Of a DNA stretch of 64,000 nt, positions 8,840 through 18,139 are shown piece by piece; the first letter of the stretch is position 1, and the number at the start of each line of letters is the position of its first letter. The DNA lies in assembly GCF_001676615.1 (NCBI RefSeq), contig NZ_LYXZ01000018.1:62001-126000 (forward strand), written 5' to 3'. A program made the translations under genes and the position numbers. Below the pieces are notes generated by a model. The model was not told where the DNA came from, did no database searches, and worked only from the letters and a program-made list of their open reading frames with translations. Source of the stretch: Labrys sp. WJW. GTDB taxonomy: Bacteria > Pseudomonadota > Alphaproteobacteria > Rhizobiales > Labraceae.

Positions 8840-9193
8840 ATGAAGCGTTCGCTAAGCCTTGCAGCCCTCCTTCTTATCGCCGGTCCGGCGCTTGCCGCCG
8901 ACTATGTCTTCGTGGCGGCCCCGCAAAAGGACCTCAACCGGATCTATCGGGTCGACAGGCTGACCGGCGAGGTGGGGGCCTGCCAATATGGCGTCAAGGA
9001 GGACAATACCGGCGTCACCCTTTGTTTTCCGGCCGGTGAAGGGGCTGGTAAGCAGGAGCCCGGAGACTACACGCTGATCGCCTCCAGCCACGAGCGCGAG
9101 AGTTCGGTGTTCCGGGTGGAACAGCGTACCGGTACGATGAGCGTGTGCTATGTCTGGAAGGATCAGGTCATCTGCACGCCGCCGGGGAAATAA
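8840..9193 (+). CDS. small secreted protein with two internal repeats
   Basis: A 117-residue product with signal peptide MKRSLSLAALLLIAGPALAA. I do not recognise a named family. The mature part holds two related units, RIYRVDRLTGEVGACQYG and SSVFRVEQRTGTMSVCYVW, each a beta-hairpin-like stretch ending in a cysteine, followed by further cysteines (TLCFP and VICTPP). Two such units with paired cysteines suggest an extracytoplasmic beta-sheet protein. The ribosome-binding site is weak. It stands alone between gph (divergent) and rpiA. Confidence 0.75.
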   Translation: MKRSLSLAALLLIAGPALAADYVFVAAPQKDLNRIYRVDRLTGEVGACQYGVKEDNTGVTLCFPAGEGAGKQEPGDYTLIASSHERESSVFRVEQRTGTMSVCYVWKDQVICTPPGK

Positions 9194-9372
9194 GCAGAAT
9201 TCGCAATGAGCGCATGGGCAGGCCCACCGGGCAAAAGGGGGAGGCCGATTTTCCTTGTGTCTAGCCCCTTGCTTCTCAAACTTAACTGATGCAATCGGCA
9301 GCAAAGCCGTTATAACCGCCGCACTCCGCTTGGGACGCATCGTCCGAATAACCCGAACAGCATAAGGTTGCC

Positions 9373-10071
9373 ATGACCCCTGACGACATGAAGCGCGAAG
9401 CAGCCCGAGCCGCGCTCGCCCATGTCGAAAGTGGCATGAGGCTGGGCCTGGGCCATGGCTCGACGGCCAAGCACTTCGTCGACCTGCTGGGCGAGAAGGT
9501 GCGTAGCGGGCTCGATGTCATTTGCGTGCCGGCCTCCGAATTCACCCACGACCAGGCCAAGGATCTCGGCATTCCCCTGACCACCCTCGACGAGACCCCC
9601 GAACTCGATCTGGCCGTTGACGGCGCCGACGAGATCGGCCCGGCTCTCGGGTTGATCAAGGGTGGCGGCGGTGCGTTGCTGCGCGAGAAGATCGTCGCAG
9701 CGGCGGCGGCTTCGATGCTGGTGATCGCCGACGAATCCAAGGTCGTGCCGATGCTCGGTCGCTTCCCGTTGCCGGTGGAAGTCATCCCCTTCGGCTTCGG
9801 TGCGACCCGGGCAGCGGTGGAACATATTGCCGCGAAACTCGGACTTTCCGGTGAATTGCGCCTGCGTCATCAGCCTGACGGCCTTGTTTTCGTCACGGAT
9901 GGCGGGCACCACATCCTTGATTGCCACTTTCAACAGATCCCCGATCCCGCTGCCCTGGCGGCGGGCCTGTCCACCATTCCCGGTGTCGTCGAACACGGAC
10001 TGTTTCTCGGATATGCCAAGGGCGCTTACGTCGCCGGCTCTTCGGGAGTCCGCTTCATCGGGCCAGCCTGA
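9373..10071 (+). CDS. rpiA: ribose-5-phosphate isomerase A
   Basis: A 232-residue enzyme interconverting ribose 5-phosphate and ribulose 5-phosphate in the pentose phosphate pathway. Family motifs are [11 protein letters not shown] (25-35), DGADEI (83-88) with the catalytic aspartate pair, and [11 protein letters not shown] (96-106) with the catalytic glutamate. Length and motifs match the RpiA type, not RpiB. The next gene (DUF2059) begins 17 bases after the stop, so the two probably share a transcript ending at the hairpin at 10756. Confidence 0.96.
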   Translation: MTPDDMKREAARAALAHVESGMRLGLGHGSTAKHFVDLLGEKVRSGLDVICVPASEFTHDQAKDLGIPLTTLDETPELDLAVDGADEIGPALGLIKGGGGALLREKIVAAAAASMLVIADESKVVPMLGRFPLPVEVIPFGFGATRAAVEHIAAKLGLSGELRLRHQPDGLVFVTDGGHHILDCHFQQIPDPAALAAGLSTIPGVVEHGLFLGYAKGAYVAGSSGVRFIGPA

Positions 10072-10088
10072 TTTGTGATGGGAGTTCC

Positions 10089-10733
10089 ATGATGCTTCGT
10101 CAACGCCATGTTTGTGGGCAGGTTCGCGTCTTGGCCGCCGCCATGGTCGCCGGACTGCTCGCAAGCGCCGCAGCGCTGCCGGCTTCGGCGCAGAATGCCA
10201 CGCCGGCGCCAACGGCCGAGGTGCCGACGGGCAATGCCGCCCAGCCTACGCCCGAGCAGCTGGCGACGGCCGTGCAGTTCCTCAAGGCTTCCGGCCTCAC
10301 CGTCGGTTTCGACGACATCATTCCGCAATATCTGCAGCAGGCCACCACCATCTATACGGGCCAGCGTCCCGAGCTCAGCCAGTTGATCAACGAGGCCGCG
10401 ATCTCGCTGGTACCCGAATTCATGAAGAAGCGGGTCGAGCTCGATAACAGCCTCGCCAAGTTCTACACCACGCGTTTCAGCGAGGATGAACTCAAGCAGC
10501 TGATCACCTTCTACGAGAGCCCGGTCGGCAAGAAGCTGGCCACCCAGCAGCAGATCATCCTGCGCGATTCGATGCCGGTGGTGCAGGGCTGGACGCGCGA
10601 GCTGCAGGACGGTGTGATGAAGCGGGTACGCGAAGAGGTGGAGAAGAAGGGCGGCAAGCTCGGTCCCTCGCCGACCGACGCCCCCGGGGATGCGCCGGCC
10701 GCAGCAGACAAGCCCGCTGCACCGGCCCAATAA
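10089..10733 (+). CDS. DUF2059-domain periplasmic protein
   Basis: A 214-residue exported protein. A signal peptide follows MMLRQRHVCGQVRVLAAAMVAGLLASAAALPASA, then a Pro/Ala linker and the DUF2059 domain (about 65-190), which includes FYTTRFSEDELKQLITFYESP, conserved in the family. The C terminus is a Pro/Ala-rich tail. The function of DUF2059 proteins is unknown. The tandem ATGATG at 10089 is preceded by GGGAG. It is probably co-transcribed with rpiA, a pairing that says little about function. Confidence 0.85.
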   Translation: MMLRQRHVCGQVRVLAAAMVAGLLASAAALPASAQNATPAPTAEVPTGNAAQPTPEQLATAVQFLKASGLTVGFDDIIPQYLQQATTIYTGQRPELSQLINEAAISLVPEFMKKRVELDNSLAKFYTTRFSEDELKQLITFYESPVGKKLATQQQIILRDSMPVVQGWTRELQDGVMKRVREEVEKKGGKLGPSPTDAPGDAPAAADKPAAPAQ

Positions 10734-10755
10734 AATCGAATATCAGCCTTGTTCG

Positions 10756-10786
10756 GAAGCGGGATTGATCACATCAGTCCCGCTTC
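10756..10786 (+). terminator. terminator after rpiA-DUF2059
   Basis: A 14-bp inverted repeat (10756-10769 with 10773-10786, one T-G wobble, 3-nt loop), 22 bases after the DUF2059 stop, is followed by TTACGTTC. The stem is strong and the T-tract poor. Confidence 0.65.
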
Positions 10787-10805
10787 TTACGTTCAGACGG
10801 GCCGA

Positions 10806-10917
10806 AGCAAGGTGCATTCGAGCATGAACGCTTCTTTGCTCCGGCTCTTCATTTCGACATATCTTTGCGATTCCAGATGTGTCCGTCTCGTCGCAAGATG
10901 CTTTCGCAATCCTCCCG
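10806..10917. repeat. dispersed intergenic repeat, copy A
   Basis: About 110 bp that aligns along its length with 47796-47905. Shared blocks include AGCAA..GCATTC, TGAACGCTT, TTTGCTCC or TTTTGCTCC, TTTCGAC, TCTTTGCGATTC and TCGCAA.A.GCTTT. It lies just upstream of gor. No open frame is conserved between the copies, so it is a non-coding repeat family. Confidence 0.7.
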
Positions 10918-10961
10918 GGTGAACGCTTCCGCAGGCCGGGCAATGGCAGTCAGGCTGTACC

Positions 10962-12323
10962 ATGTCGCAATTCGACTATGATCTGTTCGTGATCGGCGCG
11001 GGATCTGGCGGGGTGCGCGCCGCCCGTATCGCAGCTTCCCATGGCGCGCGGGTAGCCATCGCCGAGGAATTCCGGGTCGGCGGCACCTGCGTCATTCGTG
11101 GCTGCGTGCCCAAGAAGCTCTATGTGCTGGCCAGCCGCTTCGCCGATGAGTTCCGTGAGGCGGCCGGCTTCGGTTGGACGGTACCCGAGGCCGAATTTTC
11201 CTGGCCCAAACTCGTGGCCGCGAAAGAGGCCGAGATTAGCCGGCTGGAACGGGCTTATTCGGCCAATCTGGAAAAATCATCGGTAGCGACTTTTCCGAGC
11301 CGGGCTGTGATCACCGCTCCGCACACCGTGCAACTCGATGGCGGTCGCAGCTTCACCGCCGGCCGGATCCTGATCGCGACCGGGGGAGCGCCGGTCAAGC
11401 CGAACGTGCCGGGCGCCGAGCATGCCATCACCTCCAACGAGGTCTTCGACCTGCCGGCCCTGCCGGAGACGATGATCATCGTCGGCGGGGGCTACATCGC
11501 AGTCGAGTTCGCCTGCCTCCTGCAAAGACTCGGCGTGAAGGTGACCCTGGTCTATCGCGGCGAGGCGATCCTGCGCGGTTTCGACGACGACGTCCGCCGG
11601 GTGTTGACGGAGGCGATGGGCGCGGCCGGCATCGAGATCCTGATCCGCACGGATCTCAAGCGCATCGAGGCGGACAAGGCCGGCGGGCGGCAAGTGACCC
11701 TCACCAACGGCCAGACGCGCCATGTCGGCGAGATCATGGTGGCGACCGGGCGCAAGCCCAATACGGCGGGTCTCGGTCTGGAAACGGTCGGGGTGGAGAC
11801 CAACACTGCCGGTGCTATCGCGGTCGACGACCAGTCGCGCACCACGGCGCCCGGGATCTGGGCGGTGGGCGATGTCACCAATCGCATCAATCTCACTCCC
11901 GTTGCCATTCGCGAAGGCCATGCCTTTGCCGATACCGTTTTCGGCAACAAGCCTTGGCTCGCCGATCATCGCCTCGTGCCGACGGCCGTGTTCTCGACCC
12001 CGGAGATCGGCACCGTCGGATTGAGCGAGGAAGAAGCGCGCGCCAAATGCGGCGGCGGCGTCACCATCTTCCAGACCTCGTTCCGCGCCATGAAGGCCAC
12101 TCTGTCGGGCAGCGGCGATCGTGTGTTCATGAAGCTGGTCGTCGACAAGGTGACCGACAAGATTCTCGGCGTGCATATCATCGGCGAAGGGGCGGCCGAA
12201 ATGGCGCAATTGCTGGCGATCAGCGTCAAGATGGGCGCGACAAAGGCCGATTTCGATGCCACCATGCCGTTGCATCCAAGCGCGGCCGAGGAATTGGTGA
12301 CGATGCGCACCCCCGTCCGCTAA
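10962..12323 (+). CDS. gor: glutathione-disulfide reductase
   Basis: A 453-residue cytosolic flavoenzyme that reduces GSSG with NADPH. The FAD-binding GAGSGGVRAAR motif is at 12-22, the redox-active disulfide GGTCVIRGCVPKK has C43 and C48, the NADPH-binding GGGYIAVEFA motif is mid-protein, and the C-terminal MPLHPSAAEE supplies the active-site His438-Glu443 pair. Family length is 450-460. It is transcribed alone, directly after a dispersed repeat. Gor maintains the glutathione pool that an Atm1-type exporter such as the one at 47944 would also draw on. Confidence 0.95.
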   Translation: MSQFDYDLFVIGAGSGGVRAARIAASHGARVAIAEEFRVGGTCVIRGCVPKKLYVLASRFADEFREAAGFGWTVPEAEFSWPKLVAAKEAEISRLERAYSANLEKSSVATFPSRAVITAPHTVQLDGGRSFTAGRILIATGGAPVKPNVPGAEHAITSNEVFDLPALPETMIIVGGGYIAVEFACLLQRLGVKVTLVYRGEAILRGFDDDVRRVLTEAMGAAGIEILIRTDLKRIEADKAGGRQVTLTNGQTRHVGEIMVATGRKPNTAGLGLETVGVETNTAGAIAVDDQSRTTAPGIWAVGDVTNRINLTPVAIREGHAFADTVFGNKPWLADHRLVPTAVFSTPEIGTVGLSEEEARAKCGGGVTIFQTSFRAMKATLSGSGDRVFMKLVVDKVTDKILGVHIIGEGAAEMAQLLAISVKMGATKADFDATMPLHPSAAEELVTMRTPVR

Positions 12324-12440
12324 GCCGGCCTTTACCAACCCGGTTGCAGAGTGCGCGCCGTGCGATAGCGGCGATTCCCCCGCTTGGATTTTCAGCCGCT
12401 ACGCATCAGAGGGCGGCAGGGCAGGCGGTTCGGGGAGGGC

Positions 12441-13643
12441 ATGATGCGGGCTCCTGTGGTGATTTTCGGCGCGATGGCCGCCGGCATGATCGTGCTGGCG
12501 AACGCGGCTTGGGCGCTCAATCTCACCCCGCCGCATGGGCGGCATGTCCCCCCCTTGCGGGCTGTGCCGGCCCAGCCCCAGGCGGAGGAGGCCGTCACCG
12601 ATTGCGATCGCCTGGCGGCCAGTCCCGAGGACAGTCAGAAAGTCGTGGATGGCGTTGCCATGGAGGCGCTCGACGGCACACTGGCTCTGGCACGCTGCCA
12701 GGAAGCCGCCGGCCGCTATCCTGCCGTTGCTCGCTTTCAGTTCCAGCTCGGGCGGGCCGAGGAAAAGCTCGGCAATGACGTGGCTGCGCTCGATGCCTAT
12801 CGCAAGGCAGCCGATCTCGGCAGCCTGATCGCGGCCTTCTCGGCCGGGGTGCGGGAACGCGACGGTGTCGGCATTCCGAGCAATGACGCTGAGGCGAATC
12901 GCCTGTTCAAGCTATGCGCGGACAAGGGTGACGCCGATTGCCTCAACTCCCTGGCCTATCAATATCAAGTCGGGCGCGGCGTAAAGGTCGATCCGGCCGA
13001 GGCGCTGGCGCTCTACAAGAAGGCGGCGGAGGCGGGGCTGGCCGCCGCCAACGTCAATCTCGGCTTTCTCTATCGGGATGGCGAGGGCGTTACCCAGGAT
13101 TTCGCGGAAGCAGCCCGGCAGTTTCAGGAGGCGGCCGACAAGGGCGATCCGGCGGGAGCCCGCAACCTCGCTTTGGCCTATCAGAGCGGGCAGGGTGTAC
13201 CGAAAGATGGCGCCAAGGCGGTCGCCCTGTTCCAGGCTGCCGCCGACCAGGGCGACGACGATGCGCTGGTGAAGATCGCCTATGCTTATCTCAGCGGCGA
13301 CGGCGTGCCCAAGGATGAAGCGAAGTCGGTCACCTATTATCGCCTGGCTGCCGATCGCGGCAACACCGACGGCATGGCGGGGCTCGCCTTTGCCTATGCC
13401 AATGGCACCGGCATTCCGGCCGACGGCAAGGCGGCGGCCCTGTGGCTGATGCGGGCGCTCGCGGCCGGCAACGAATACAGCTTCAACCAGCTCACCGACC
13501 ATTGGGGGGCCTGGAGCCTGGATACCCGCATGGAGGTACAGTCGATCCTGGTCGACCGTGGCCTCTACAGCGGCAAGACCAAGGGTACCCTCAATCGGGA
13601 GACCTTGAAGGCACTCAAGATCCTCGCCGGACGGGAGAATTGA
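12441..13643 (+). CDS. Sel1-repeat periplasmic protein
   Basis: A 400-residue exported protein starting at the ATG preceded by GGGGAGGGC. A signal peptide (about 1-28) leads to a Pro-rich linker, then at least six Sel1/TPR-like units of about 36 residues with the pattern A...Y..A...G...A...LG..Y..G.GV..D..A (about 120-350). The last 35 residues (MEVQSILVDRGLYSGKTKGT) resemble a peptidoglycan-binding-domain-1 repeat. Sel1 proteins act as scaffolds in envelope signalling or exopolysaccharide regulation. The specific role here is unknown. Confidence 0.85.
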   Translation: MMRAPVVIFGAMAAGMIVLANAAWALNLTPPHGRHVPPLRAVPAQPQAEEAVTDCDRLAASPEDSQKVVDGVAMEALDGTLALARCQEAAGRYPAVARFQFQLGRAEEKLGNDVAALDAYRKAADLGSLIAAFSAGVRERDGVGIPSNDAEANRLFKLCADKGDADCLNSLAYQYQVGRGVKVDPAEALALYKKAAEAGLAAANVNLGFLYRDGEGVTQDFAEAARQFQEAADKGDPAGARNLALAYQSGQGVPKDGAKAVALFQAAADQGDDDALVKIAYAYLSGDGVPKDEAKSVTYYRLAADRGNTDGMAGLAFAYANGTGIPADGKAAALWLMRALAAGNEYSFNQLTDHWGAWSLDTRMEVQSILVDRGLYSGKTKGTLNRETLKALKILAGREN

Positions 13644-13973
13644 GGGCGCGGCTGTCGGGGGAGAGCCGGGATTCCGCCGACCCTTCCTTTCTGTTCGCTG
13701 GCGCGTATCCAAGTACAGTGGAAAGCCAGCTCTCGCGGGAAAAGTCGATCTCGACGCGGCCTCCTGTCGGACTCGCCCAGCGATTCGATGGGAACTGCCT
13801 GAATTTGCCCGAAGATTTCGCAAATGGGACTGAAAACCGCGGCTTTACGCTGGTTTTCTATTTGCCGGGCGCGTATAGAACCGGCCTTCGCCGGAAAACG
13901 CCGGCCTCGTGAAAGTATCGTAGTCGTGCAGGGCGGCTATAGCCGGTTCGCCCTGAGAACAGGAAGTATACTC
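13644..13973. other. 330-bp leader region upstream of DAHP synthase
   Basis: No convincing gene. It contains a small CCGGC-CTTC-GCCGG hairpin at 13881-13894 and an AT-richer stretch at about 13845-13880 that may hold the promoter. I see no leader peptide rich in aromatic codons and no recognisable riboswitch. Confidence 0.5.
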
Positions 13974-15359
13974 ATGTCCGAGCGTTGGACACCGCAGAGC
14001 TGGCGTTCCAGACCGATCCAGCAGTCGCCCGTCTATCCCGACGAAAAGGCTCTCAACGACGTCGAGGCGGCGCTCGCGACTTTCCCCCCGCTCGTTTTTG
14101 CCGGCGAAGCACGCAAGCTCAAGCGCCAGCTCGCCAAGGTGGCGGCCGGTGAAGCCTTCCTGCTCCAGGGCGGCGACTGTGCCGAGAGCTTCGCCGAGCA
14201 CGGCGCCGACAACATCCGTGACTTCTTCCGCGTCTTCCTGCAGATGGCCGTGGTGCTCACCTTCGCCGGCTCCTCGCCTGTGGTGAAGGTGGGCCGCATC
14301 GCCGGCCAGTTCGCCAAGCCGCGTTCGGCGCCCACCGAGAAGGTCGGCGAGATCGAGCTGCCGGTCTATCGCGGCGACATCGTCAACGGCACTGAGTTCA
14401 CTGCAGACGCCCGCATTCCCGATCCGCGCCGCCAGCTCGAAGCCTATCGCCAATCGGCGGCGACGCTGAACCTGCTGCGCGCCTTCGCCACCGGCGGCTA
14501 TGCCAATCTGGCCCATGTGCACCAGTGGATGCTCGGCTTCGTCAAGGACTCGCCGCAGAGCTCGAAGTACCAGGCGCTGGCCGAGCGTATCACCGAGACG
14601 CTCGACTTCATGCGGGCCTGCGGCATCGATCCGGAGCTGCATCCGGAGATGCGCATCACCGATTTCTACACCAGCCACGAAGCCCTGCTGCTCGGCTATG
14701 AGCAGGCGATGACCCGCATCGACTCCACCTCGGGCGATCCCTATGCCACCTCGGGCCACTTCGTCTGGATCGGTGACCGCACGCGCCAGCTCGACCATGC
14801 CCATGTCGAGTTCTTCCGCGGCGTCAAGAACCCGATCGGCCTGAAATGCGGCCCCTCGCTCAAGCCCGACGAACTGATCAAGCTGATCGACATCCTCAAC
14901 CCCGAGAACGAGCCGGGCCGCCTCACCCTGATCGCACGCTTCGGCCATGACAAGGTCGAGCAGCATCTGCCCGAACTCATCCGCGCCGTGAAGCGTGAGG
15001 GTCGTTCGGTGGTGTGGTCGTGCGATCCCATGCACGGCAACACCGTGAAGGCGACGAACGGCTACAAGACCCGGCCGTTCGACCAGATCACCGGCGAGAT
15101 CAAGAGCTTCTTCGCCGTGCACCAGGCCGAGGGCACCTATGCCGGCGGCCTGCATCTGGAGATGACCGGCAAGAACGTCACCGAATGCACGGGTGGCGCC
15201 CGCGCCGTGAGCGAGGCCGATCTCGCCGACCGCTACCACACCCATTGCGATCCGCGCCTCAATGCCGAGCAGGCCATCGAGGTCGCCTTCATGGTAGCGG
15301 ATCTGGTCAAGAAGGAACGCTCCGGCCAAGTCAGGCCGAGTATCATCGCGGCGGAGTGA
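13974..15359 (+). CDS. class II DAHP synthase (3-deoxy-7-phosphoheptulonate synthase)
   Basis: A 461-residue enzyme of the plant-like class II family. It condenses erythrose 4-phosphate and phosphoenolpyruvate as the first step of the shikimate pathway. Class II hallmarks are QGGDCAESF near residue 63, [10 protein letters not shown] and the C-terminal [11 protein letters not shown]...[10 protein letters not shown] segment. The start [11 protein letters not shown] at 13974 follows AGGAAG. The upstream frame opens earlier but is not conserved. A rho-independent terminator lies 44 bases after the stop. Symbols aroF, aroG and aroH are all used for this class, so none is assigned. Confidence 0.95.
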   Translation: MSERWTPQSWRSRPIQQSPVYPDEKALNDVEAALATFPPLVFAGEARKLKRQLAKVAAGEAFLLQGGDCAESFAEHGADNIRDFFRVFLQMAVVLTFAGSSPVVKVGRIAGQFAKPRSAPTEKVGEIELPVYRGDIVNGTEFTADARIPDPRRQLEAYRQSAATLNLLRAFATGGYANLAHVHQWMLGFVKDSPQSSKYQALAERITETLDFMRACGIDPELHPEMRITDFYTSHEALLLGYEQAMTRIDSTSGDPYATSGHFVWIGDRTRQLDHAHVEFFRGVKNPIGLKCGPSLKPDELIKLIDILNPENEPGRLTLIARFGHDKVEQHLPELIRAVKREGRSVVWSCDPMHGNTVKATNGYKTRPFDQITGEIKSFFAVHQAEGTYAGGLHLEMTGKNVTECTGGARAVSEADLADRYHTHCDPRLNAEQAIEVAFMVADLVKKERSGQVRPSIIAAE

Positions 15360-15402
15360 CGCGCGCACCGTCATTCCATCCCGACCGGAAGATCAAGATG
15401 TG

Positions 15403-15430
15403 AAGAGGCGGGTCCGTTGGCCCGCCTCTT
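15403..15430 (+). terminator. terminator after DAHP synthase
   Basis: The stem AAGAGGCGGG (15403-15412) pairs perfectly with CCCGCCTCTT (15421-15430) around an 8-nt loop and is followed by GGCTTTTCTG. Confidence 0.8.
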
Positions 15431-15557
15431 GGCTTTTCTGCCCTTCACAGCCGAGATTGCGCCGACTTTCCTTCGATCCTGCATCCATCGCCGATTTGCG
15501 CATCACATCCACGCGGCAGGGTTGCTTTGCCAAGCAACGCCAGCCCCGTGGATCCCG

Positions 15558-16442
15558 ATGCTATCCAGACGCCGTTTCCTGCTCAAAGCCGGCCTCGCCA
15601 CGCCTTTCCTGTCCGGCGGCTACGCCTTCGGCGTCGAGCCGCAGCGTCTTGTGACGACACGCTACCGAATCTCGTCCGGCACTTGGCCTTCCGGACTGGT
15701 CCTCAGGATCGCCGTGCTCGCCGACATCCACGCCATCAATCCTTGGATGAGCCCTGCCCACATCGAGCGGATTGCGCGCGCCACCAACGCCCTCGACCCC
15801 GACGTCGTGCTGCTGGCCGGCGACTACGAGGCCAGCATGCCGCTCTATGGTGTTGGCTCCTATGTCTCGATGGAGGATTGCGCCAGAGCGCTCTCGCTGC
15901 TTCGCGCCCCCCTGGGCGTGCATGCCGTGCTCGGCAATCACGATCTGGGACGGCGTGGCAAGGGTGGCGACAACGTCCGGCGCGCCTTCGCCGCGCATGG
16001 CATTCCCGTCATGGAGAATGTGGCGGTCCGGCTGGAGAAGGCAGGGAGAGGCCTCTGGTTGCTCGGCTTGGGAGATCAGTGGGGAGGGATCCATCGCAGA
16101 AGGCTCGACGACCTGCCGGGCACGCTAGCCCAAATGAGTGATGGCTCGCCAGCGATCCTGCTCGCCCATGAACCGGACATCTTTGCCGAGCTGCCGCATC
16201 TGGATCGCGAACGCCGCATTGCCCTGACGGTGTGCGGACACACGCATGGCGGGCAGGTCAGTTTCCCGTTCTATGGCCCGAGAGGCGTGCCCTCCCGCTA
16301 TGGCAGGCGTTTCGCCTATGGCCACATCGTCGAAGACAACCGCCACCTTGTCGTCTCCGGTGGCCTCGGCATGACCGGTCTTCCGGTACGCTTTGGCGTG
16401 CCGCCGGAGATCGTGATGATCACGTTGGGAGGGGCGACCTAG
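15558..16442 (+). CDS. Tat-exported calcineurin-like metallophosphoesterase, copy 1
   Basis: A 294-residue protein with twin-arginine signal MLSRRRFLLKAGL, so it is probably folded with metals in the cytoplasm and exported. All dimetal-phosphoesterase motifs are present: ADIHAINPW (D-x-H), LLAGDYEA (GD), LGNHDLG (GNHD), LLAHEPD and CGHTHGG (GHTH). It resembles YkuE/YaeI-type enzymes that act on lipid-linked or cyclic phosphoesters in the envelope. The substrate is not determined. A paralogue lies at 17213, with an unrelated gene between. The start is chosen at the Tat motif. No strong ribosome-binding site is visible. Confidence 0.88.
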   Translation: MLSRRRFLLKAGLATPFLSGGYAFGVEPQRLVTTRYRISSGTWPSGLVLRIAVLADIHAINPWMSPAHIERIARATNALDPDVVLLAGDYEASMPLYGVGSYVSMEDCARALSLLRAPLGVHAVLGNHDLGRRGKGGDNVRRAFAAHGIPVMENVAVRLEKAGRGLWLLGLGDQWGGIHRRRLDDLPGTLAQMSDGSPAILLAHEPDIFAELPHLDRERRIALTVCGHTHGGQVSFPFYGPRGVPSRYGRRFAYGHIVEDNRHLVVSGGLGMTGLPVRFGVPPEIVMITLGGAT

Positions 16443-16452
16443 TCTCGAGCAA

Positions 16453-17085
16453 ATGGCTATGGATTCCCGAGCGATGATGAAAACGCGAAAAACGAGAGCC
16501 AAAACAAGACTGTCTCTAAAGGCGAGGATCATGATCGTTGTCATGCTGTGCTGCGGTGGTGTCTATATGTGTCGCGATCCAACGCCCGCCGACGTACGCG
16601 CACTGGTTCCGGCCATGTTCAAATTAGGTCGCCCAATAACCTTCATCGCCGGCACCGGGTGCTTCTTCGCCGAGTTCGAGGTTCTGGAGGAGCCGTCCGT
16701 TAATCCCGATGACAGACGCAAAACTGAGGACAGGATAAGCAGGCTCGTGCCCTTCAGGCAGCGATCTCCAGACTATCAAGGGCTACGTCCGCGACAGGGA
16801 GAAAACCTGATTTTCACTCAAGCATCCTTGTTCGATGTAATGGACAGGTTGAACGATCTCGACGTGATGTCGGAGGTCCTAGTCGAAATGTTTTGGAGTG
16901 TGAAGAGCTGCCTGTCACGATACGACGATCGAAATAGGACAAATAAAGCCAGTGAATTCAGAGATTTGTTTCAGGATGACGACGTTATACTTTTGCTCCT
17001 CCGCCCTCGCAGTTGGCGTGGCTGGTATGTCGCGCCCGCCCTCTACAAGGATCACAGATTGATGGTGTTCGGATCCGGCGTTTAG
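16453..17085 (+). CDS. hypothetical single-pass membrane protein, lower-GC
   Basis: A 210-residue product I do not recognise. It has a basic N terminus (MKTRKTRAKTRLSLKAR), one short hydrophobic segment at about 27-38 (IMIVVMLCCGGV), then a soluble C-terminal region with scattered cysteines and aspartate-rich FQDDDVILLLL and RSWRGWY segments. It starts 10 bases after the first phosphoesterase. Use of ATA, TTA and AGG codons and AT-rich wording set it apart from both neighbours, suggesting recent acquisition. Starts at 16474 or 16477 are also possible. Confidence 0.65.
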   Translation: MAMDSRAMMKTRKTRAKTRLSLKARIMIVVMLCCGGVYMCRDPTPADVRALVPAMFKLGRPITFIAGTGCFFAEFEVLEEPSVNPDDRRKTEDRISRLVPFRQRSPDYQGLRPRQGENLIFTQASLFDVMDRLNDLDVMSEVLVEMFWSVKSCLSRYDDRNRTNKASEFRDLFQDDDVILLLLRPRSWRGWYVAPALYKDHRLMVFGSGV

Positions 17086-17212
17086 CGATTTATGTCTGGC
17101 TCGCGCATGGCGATTGCGACTTCTTTCCATGGCTTCTGCATATCACTGCTGCCGCAGCGCCACAAAGAGGCGTCAATATGTGCCCATTCGTTGAAATACC
17201 CCACGGTTCCGC

Positions 17213-18073
17213 ATGCTCTCCAGACGCAATTTCCTTCTCAAGGCCGGCCTTGCCACGCCCCTCCTGTTCGGCGGCTACGCCTTCGGGGTGGAGCCACGAC
17301 GGTTGCTGGCGACGCAGTACCAAGTCACACCGCCCCAATGGAGAAGCGGCCCGACGCTGCGCATCGCCGTGCTTGCCGACATCCATGCCATCAATCCCTG
17401 GATGACGCCTGCCCATATCGAGCAGATCGCCCACACCACCAATGCCCTCAAACCCGACATCGTGCTGCTGGCGGGCGACTATGAGGCCGGCATGGGACGT
17501 TTCGGCGTCGGTTCCTATGTGCCGATGTCGGAATGCGGCAGGGCACTTTCCATCCTGCGCGCGCCGCTCGGCGTGCATGCCGTGCTCGGCAATCACGATA
17601 TCGGCTGGCATGACGGCGACAATGTCCGCCGTGCCTTCAAGGCCCATGGCATCCATGTGATGGAGAATGCGGCACTGCGGCTCGAGAAGGACGGTCGACC
17701 CTTCTGGCTGCTAGGCCTCGGCGACGGCAATTACGGCCTCGACGACCTGCCGGGCACGCTCGCCAAGGTGGGCGACACCGCTCCGGCGATCCTGCTGGCG
17801 CATGAGCCGGACATCTTCGTCGACGTGCCCGATCGGATCGCCCTGACGGTCTGCGGCCATACGCATGGCGGGCAGGTGGTGCTGCCCGGCATCGGGGTGA
17901 TTCATGTGCCCTCGCGTTACGGCAACCGCTTTGCCTATGGCCATATCGTCGAGGGAGATCGCCACCTCGTCGTCTCGGGCGGCCTTGGCATGACGGGGCT
18001 GCCGGTGCGCTTCGGTGTGCCGCCCGAGATCGTGCTGATCACCCTGGGGGCAGGGGCGCCGCCGACGGTCTAA
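17213..18073 (+). CDS. Tat-exported calcineurin-like metallophosphoesterase, copy 2
   Basis: A 286-residue paralogue of the protein at 15558. The Tat signal (MLSRRNFLLKAGLATP), the ADIHAINPWM, LLAGDYEAG, LGNHDIGW and CGHTHGGQV metal motifs, and the C-terminal VVSGGLGMTGLPVRFGVPPE are nearly identical between copies. Divergence is concentrated around residues 140-220, where copy 1 has an insertion (WGGIHRRR and ELPHLDRER). The arrangement indicates tandem duplication, with the lower-GC gene at 16453 lying between the copies. Confidence 0.88.
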   Translation: MLSRRNFLLKAGLATPLLFGGYAFGVEPRRLLATQYQVTPPQWRSGPTLRIAVLADIHAINPWMTPAHIEQIAHTTNALKPDIVLLAGDYEAGMGRFGVGSYVPMSECGRALSILRAPLGVHAVLGNHDIGWHDGDNVRRAFKAHGIHVMENAALRLEKDGRPFWLLGLGDGNYGLDDLPGTLAKVGDTAPAILLAHEPDIFVDVPDRIALTVCGHTHGGQVVLPGIGVIHVPSRYGNRFAYGHIVEGDRHLVVSGGLGMTGLPVRFGVPPEIVLITLGAGAPPTV

Positions 18074-18139
18074 TCCGTTTGCACTTCGGTGAAAGTTGTG
18101 AAACACAACGAACTCGTCAGACAAATGGGACGGGTTCGA

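Noticed and set aside
13845..15374. A 509-codon minus-strand frame opposite DAHP synthase
   Set aside because: Antisense shadow of a highly conserved gene; no motif and no ribosome-binding site.
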